Source: Weissella oryzae SG25
GTDB lineage: Bacteria > Bacillota > Bacilli > Lactobacillales > Lactobacillaceae
Direction of reading: 5' to 3'
NCBI RefSeq assembly: GCF_000691805.2
Contig: NZ_DF820488.1
Span: 1-64,000 of the forward strand
DNA length: 64,000 nucleotides
Positions 60,514-64,000 of this stretch are shown piece after piece. Position numbers and translations under genes: made by a program. Within the stretch, counting starts at the first letter, position 1; every line of letters starts with the position of its first letter. The notes below the pieces were generated by a model. It was not told the origin of the DNA. It searched no databases and saw only the letters and a list, made by a program, of their open reading frames with translations.

Positions 60514-60912
60514 TTATTTCTGTGGCTTCTGTTCCAATTCGTGTAATTCATCTTCAGTTTGCCGCATATGATCATCATAATGTTCTAGTTTGTAATTTAA
60601 ATGGTTGATTGCAAACTGAATATCATCACGTCGTTCTTCCATATCTGCAATTTGATCACGTAAAATACTTTTTTGTCTTTCTGAGTTATCATCGGCATCA
60701 TCAACTAAATCAATATATTCCTTTAATGATTTTACCGATATTCCAGCCGCACGCATTTGTTTAGCAAATGTAATTCTACGGATAATTTTCTCGTCAATTT
60801 CTCGATTACCAGAATCATTTCGCTCGATTAATGGAATCAATCCTTCTTTTTCATAGTATCGAATTGTATCTGTCGATACGCCGGTTAACACGCTCGCTTC
60901 TTTAACATTCAT
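60514..60912 (-). CDS. MerR-family regulator of the redox operon
   Basis: The 132-residue protein has an N-terminal winged helix-turn-helix of MerR type (KEASVLTGVSTDTIRYYEKEGLI) and a C-terminal dimer coiled coil. It contains no cysteine, so it is not a thiol switch like AdhR or a metal sensor using Cys; the signal must be bound otherwise. Two promoters with the long 19-base spacer typical of MerR targets and a shared CTTGGAGTYCA dyad lie at 61808-61838 and 63705-63735, so it very likely controls both the AKR-MerR-reductase set and the flavodoxin-MFS set. Confidence 0.88.
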   Translation of the reverse strand: MNVKEASVLTGVSTDTIRYYEKEGLIPLIERNDSGNREIDEKIIRRITFAKQMRAAGISVKSLKEYIDLVDDADDNSERQKSILRDQIADMEERRDDIQFAINHLNYKLEHYDDHMRQTEDELHELEQKPQK

Positions 60913-60924
60913 ATTCCTAACCTG

Positions 60925-61776
60925 CTACTTTTCAACGTGACGGTGTGCCATCCATTTGATCATCTCTGGATCTTCGTGTGAGAAAAATTGGCTTGTATTG
61001 GTGTCTAGTGACTTAATTTCTTCCATTTCTTCTTTGGTGAGTTCAAAATCAAGCACATCAAGATTTTGTAACATGCGTTCAATCTTTGTAGATTTTGCCA
61101 CAACAACAATATTGCGTTGTACTAACCAATGAAGAACTACTTGAGCAATTGACTTATCATGTTTTTCAGCAATCGCTTTGAGCGTAGGGTTTGTAAACAA
61201 TCCATTCTTTCCTTCTGCGAAAGGAGCCCAAGCTTCAACTTTTACGCCATATTCTTGAAAATATTCTACTGCCTCAGTGTTTTGATTAAAAGGATTAACT
61301 TCGATTTGGTTGATCTCTGGTTTGATTCCAGTAAATTCTGCTAGGTTTGTTAGCTGAGCAATCGAGAAATTTGAAACACCAATTGACTTAATCATGCCGG
61401 CATCTTTTGCTTCATTCATTGCACGCCATGATCCAAAAATATCCCCGTAAGGTTGGTGAATCAAATACAAGTCGAGATAATCAAGTTGCAAACGTTCAAG
61501 AGAGTCTTTGATTGCTTGCTTCGTTGCTTCGTAACCAGTATCTTCAACCCACAACTTCGTTGTGATAAACAATTCTTCTCGTGGGACATTTACTTCTTGA
61601 AGTGCTTCACCAACAGCACGTTCGTTACCATAACTAGCAGCGGTATCAATCAAGCGATAACCTTGTTCAATTGCATCAATTACGGCTTGTTTAGCTTCAT
61701 TTTGATCAGTTACTTGAAATACACCAAATCCTAACATAGGCATTACATTGTTATTGTTTAATAGTGTGGTATTCAT
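60925..61776 (-). CDS. aldo/keto reductase
   Basis: The 283-residue NADPH-dependent reductase of aldehydes and ketones has the catalytic tetrad in sight: Asp in RLIDTAASYGNE, Tyr in the same motif, Lys in ITTKLW and His in YLIHQPYG. The C-terminal VVAKSTKIERM segment fits the NADPH phosphate site. It is cytoplasmic and full length. GGAGG is 8 bases before the ATG at 61776; the track to 61791 would start inside the ribosome site. It lies 12 bases before MerR in the same transcript, under the MerR-type promoter at 61808-61838. Confidence 0.92.
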   Translation of the reverse strand: MNTTLLNNNNVMPMLGFGVFQVTDQNEAKQAVIDAIEQGYRLIDTAASYGNERAVGEALQEVNVPREELFITTKLWVEDTGYEATKQAIKDSLERLQLDYLDLYLIHQPYGDIFGSWRAMNEAKDAGMIKSIGVSNFSIAQLTNLAEFTGIKPEINQIEVNPFNQNTEAVEYFQEYGVKVEAWAPFAEGKNGLFTNPTLKAIAEKHDKSIAQVVLHWLVQRNIVVVAKSTKIERMLQNLDVLDFELTKEEMEEIKSLDTNTSQFFSHEDPEMIKWMAHRHVEK

Positions 61777-61807
61777 AAATCTTTCCTCCAATATTTAATA
61801 TACTTTT

Positions 61808-61838
61808 ATTCTAGACCTTGGTCTGAACTCCAAGTCAA
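61808..61838 (-). promoter_or_regulatory. MerR-type promoter of the reductase-regulator genes
   Basis: On the minus strand: -35 TTGACT (61833-61838), 19-base spacer, -10 TAGAAT (61808-61813). The spacer carries the dyad CTTGG...CCAAG. Long spacers with a central dyad are the mark of MerR-controlled promoters. Confidence 0.8.
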
Positions 61839-61852
61839 CTACTTTGTTTGAA

Positions 61853-63172
61853 TTAATTTTTACGGTTGTTAATTAGTAGGATAATTAAGCCTACAAACAA
61901 GAAACTACTAATAAAACTCATCACTGATTGGTAATAATTTGATAAATCAACAATGTTTGAAGTAAATAATACGACAATTGATAAACCTACCGGTCCGCCC
62001 AACTGATGCATAACATTTGTCATTCCAGAAGCAGCTCCAGCTTCTTCCGGTGCTACGCCTGTGATTCCGGCAGCTGTTAGAGGTGCCAGAAGCCAACCTT
62101 GTCCGGCGCCAATCAAGATCATTGGTAATCCCATAGTGAATAGATAGCCTGAATGTGGATTAACTAAAGTTGATATAACTACACCTAGTAATAGAATACT
62201 TTGTCCTAAGATCATAACTTTACCATTGCCATACTTAACCGTTAACTTAGGCAAATAAAGTGCTGCTGCAAAGTTAACAATAGTCAATGGTATGAAGCCC
62301 ATACCTGATTGTAAAGGTGTAAAGTGGTACATGTGTTGCATAATCTGTGGCAAAATGAACCAATAAGTTAACATTGCCATCATAAAAATGAAGCGAACAA
62401 TGTATGAGCTAGAGCGAATCCTGTTCCTAAACAGGCTCATTGGAATTAGTGGGAAATCAATCTTGCGCTCGTAATATACAAACCCCGCACCAATAAGGAT
62501 TGATAAGAGAATTAGCACTAAATTACTAATTGTAATTCCATATACAAAGATAATTGACATAACAACGGATAACACAGCACCTAGATAATCAACGCGTTGC
62601 TTGGTAACTGATGTAACTTTAATGCTGAACAACGACAGTACAAGCAGAAATAGTGCGAAAGGTACATTAATTAAGAAACCAGCTCTCCAAGAGATAGCAC
62701 TTGTTAACCAGCCACCTAATAGCAAACCAAAACTAGAACCAATACCAGCAGTAGCGCCATAATAAGCAATAGCCTTACTACGCATTTCTCCAGCGTAGTT
62801 ATCCATCAATAATGCTAGAGATGTTGGCGCAATAATTGCGGATCCGATTCCCTGAATTGCACGTGCAATAATTATCATCGGCGCAGAATTAGATAGACCT
62901 ACAAACAAACTAGATATTCCAAAAATCAGTAATCCAGTGATAAAAATCTTCTTCCTTCCGATTAAATCTCCCAAGCGTCCTGCTAATAGTAGAAAGCCAC
63001 CAAAGGTGATTGTATAAGCGTTTGAAACCCACGCTAGCGTTGCTTGATTCATGTCAAGATCATTTGCAATCTTGACAGTACTTGTGAAAATAATTGAGTT
63101 ATCCATTAAAATCAAGAAATATGAAAATAAAATAATGAATAAAGTTACGCCGAACTTTTTCTTGTTAGTCAT
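61853..63172 (-). CDS. MFS drug/solute efflux transporter (DHA2-like)
   Basis: The protein is about 439 residues with 12-14 membrane segments. The motif LAGRLGDLIGRKKIF (about residues 60-74) is the conserved loop 2-3 motif of the major facilitator family, and GIGSAIIAPTSLALL is typical of drug/proton antiporters. It is predicted to export a toxic compound or metabolite. The start at 63172 has GGAG 8 bases upstream. The gene follows the flavodoxin gene in one transcript and precedes the second MerR-type promoter. Confidence 0.88.
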   Translation of the reverse strand: MTNKKKFGVTLFIILFSYFLILMDNSIIFTSTVKIANDLDMNQATLAWVSNAYTITFGGFLLLAGRLGDLIGRKKIFITGLLIFGISSLFVGLSNSAPMIIIARAIQGIGSAIIAPTSLALLMDNYAGEMRSKAIAYYGATAGIGSSFGLLLGGWLTSAISWRAGFLINVPFALFLLVLSLFSIKVTSVTKQRVDYLGAVLSVVMSIIFVYGITISNLVLILLSILIGAGFVYYERKIDFPLIPMSLFRNRIRSSSYIVRFIFMMAMLTYWFILPQIMQHMYHFTPLQSGMGFIPLTIVNFAAALYLPKLTVKYGNGKVMILGQSILLLGVVISTLVNPHSGYLFTMGLPMILIGAGQGWLLAPLTAAGITGVAPEEAGAASGMTNVMHQLGGPVGLSIVVLFTSNIVDLSNYYQSVMSFISSFLFVGLIILLINNRKN

Positions 63173-63221
63173 TTTGTTTACTCCGCTTTCGAGATGAAAC
63201 TCTTTATATTGTGGCAAAGAG

Positions 63222-63674
63222 TTAAATATATTTTTGTAATTGTCTCTTTAAATCTTGTGGTGTGTACCTAAATCCATCTTCCACAATAACTGTTGAATCT
63301 AACAGTAACTTTCTAATCATTGCAGTTGAACTGTTAATATCCGTACTCATACTAGTAGTAAACGGAATGATTTTCTTATTCGAAAGATTCATTTGTAATA
63401 AACGATGAATAATCATTGGTGGTTGCTGATACCAAGTTGGAAACCCTATAAAGATCGTATCGTAATCCTCTAAGCTGGAGATGTTGTTTTCAATCTTCGC
63501 AATTATCTGATGATCAAATTCACTTTTAGCAACTGCTACGTAAGATTCATAATCAGCAGGATATGGATTTAAAGGAACAATTTCGACTAGGTCGCCGCCT
63601 ACTTGCTTTTGTATGCTTTCAGCAGCTTTCTTAGTTGTGCCGCTCATCGAAAAAAATATTGTTAATGGCTTCAT
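63222..63674 (-). CDS. flavodoxin-like protein
   Basis: The 150-residue protein has an FMN phosphate-binding start, FFSMSGTTKKAAE, and IFIGFPTWYQQPP as the second FMN loop, as in flavodoxins and related small flavoproteins. It is an electron carrier or a small quinone/nitro reductase-like protein. It is the first gene of the MerR-controlled flavodoxin-MFS unit, 31 bases downstream of the -10 box. Confidence 0.88.
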   Translation of the reverse strand: MKPLTIFFSMSGTTKKAAESIQKQVGGDLVEIVPLNPYPADYESYVAVAKSEFDHQIIAKIENNISSLEDYDTIFIGFPTWYQQPPMIIHRLLQMNLSNKKIIPFTTSMSTDINSSTAMIRKLLLDSTVIVEDGFRYTPQDLKRQLQKYI

Positions 63675-63704
63675 TTTTTAACCCCTTATTTAATTTATGA
63701 ACTT

Positions 63705-63735
63705 AGTATATTCTTTGGTGTGGACTCCAAGGCAA
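63705..63735 (-). promoter_or_regulatory. MerR-type promoter of the flavodoxin-MFS genes
   Basis: On the minus strand: -35 TTGCCT (63730-63735), 19-base spacer, -10 TATACT (63705-63710). The spacer has CTTGGAGTCCACACCAAAG, nearly the same dyad as in 61808-61838. Confidence 0.8.
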
Positions 63736-63787
63736 GCACTTTTTTGGACAAATTTTTTTAAGTGTCTTGAATAAACCTTCAGAATAC

Positions 63788-63817
63788 AAAAAAAGAGCAA
63801 GTAAATTGCTCTTTTTT
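63788..63817. terminator. terminator just inside the right end of the IS3 element
   Basis: AAAAAAAGAGCAA pairs with TTGCTCTTTTTT around GTAAA. No plus-strand gene lies nearby other than the transposase 4 kb to the left, so it may be the original 3' end of the insertion sequence. Confidence 0.65.
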
Positions 63818-63853
63818 CGTTAATATATACCAATTATTTGTTAAACTAAAATC

Positions 63854-63878
63854 ACTACAACTTTTAGGGTACACGTCA
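63854..63878 (-). repeat. right terminal inverted repeat of the IS3 element
   Basis: Read on the minus strand it starts TGACGTGTACCCT and matches 58402-58426 at 24 of 25 positions. Confidence 0.85.
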
Positions 63879-63920
63879 TATAGACCATTGAAAATCTAAT
63901 CAATTTCACAATCTATACCA

Positions 63921-64000
63921 TTATTTTAAACTAGCCCACATTAACCTTTCAAAGTTAACTGAACTATCTCCAACATACACGTTTTCTTCGTCAAAGCCAA
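63921..64000 (-). CDS. C-terminal end of a gene running off the window
   Basis: The last 25 codons of a minus-strand frame, ending FERLMWASLK and a stop at 63921-63923. The composition looks coding. The rest lies beyond the window, so no function can be given. Confidence 0.4.
   Translation of the reverse strand, partial: GFDEENVYVGDSSVNFERLMWASLK

Larger units (their letters stand above)
58402..63878. mobile_element. IS3-family (IS150-type) element carrying a redox/efflux operon
   Basis: Two 25-base terminal repeats, 58402-58426 and 63854-63878 (inverted), match at 24 of 25 positions and begin TGACGTGTACCC. The left one stands just before the IS3 orfA, as in IS150-type elements. The right one does not follow orfB but lies 4 kb further on, after five minus-strand genes. 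No second inverted repeat is found near the orfB end (59800-59826). A plus-strand-capable terminator at 63788-63817 stands just inside the right end. No matching target duplication is seen (GATGC left, TATAG right). Confidence 0.7.

Noticed and set aside
58397-63883. Target-site duplication of the IS3 element
   Set aside because: The bases next to the two terminal repeats (GATGC and TATAG) do not match, so no duplication can be claimed.

Overview
This is an AT-rich stretch of accessory DNA from a Gram-positive bacterium, most likely a member of the Lactobacillaceae. The evidence is GGAGG ribosome sites, LPXTG-type surface proteins with a sortase, MobT-type relaxases, Tcp-type conjugation proteins and IS30/IS3 elements of lactobacillus type. 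No ribosomal, tRNA or core-metabolism gene is present, and neither an integrase nor a plasmid replication gene of known type was recognised. I read it as part of a large conjugative plasmid or a fused pair of integrative/conjugative elements.

Layout. 1-4.8 kb: a minus-strand run of small accessory genes with a 37-kDa nucleoid-associated protein and an XRE regulator. 5.1-7.7 kb: a two-gene IS30-like element. 7.9-31.1 kb: conjugation module A, read leftwards from a conserved leader region at 31.1-31.5 kb: leading protein, TcpA coupling ATPase, oriT-A, MobT relaxase, TcpC/TcpD/TcpE, VirB4, sortase plus thioester adhesin, VirB6/TrbL-like channel, lysozyme-CHAP hydrolase, NTF2-like and thioredoxin-like envelope proteins. 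31.9-33.1 kb: a frameshifted IS30 transposase. 33.6-53.3 kb: conjugation module B, a divergent and differently ordered version of the same machine with its own relaxase, oriT-B, ArdA, two LPETG adhesins and a near-identical leader architecture; its TcpA gene is frameshifted. 53.5-56.0 kb: a second copy of the two-gene IS30-like element, followed by an LPXTG L-type lectin/MucBP gene. 58.4-63.9 kb: an IS3 (IS150-type) transposase and a MerR-controlled redox/efflux operon enclosed by one pair of 25-bp inverted repeats. A partial gene runs off the right edge.

How the genes work together. Each module has what is needed to nick at its own oriT (MobT relaxase), dock the DNA (TcpA), energise transfer (VirB4), build the channel (TcpC, TcpD, TcpE, TrbL-like), open the wall (lysozyme-CHAP) and bind partner cells (sortase-anchored adhesins). 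ArdA helps entering DNA escape restriction. Cargo genes (BspA-like protein, lectin, redox operon) sit between the conserved blocks, often with their own promoters.

The least explained signals are: a catalytically dead IS30-like partner encoded next to each active transposase; an IS3 element carrying a five-gene operon inside its own ends; four covarying hairpins at 16.1-17.3 kb; a 388-bp cassette between perfect 24-bp inverted repeats; a family of YPW-motif proteins in both modules; and a conserved noncoding leader/sRNA region at the head of both modules.
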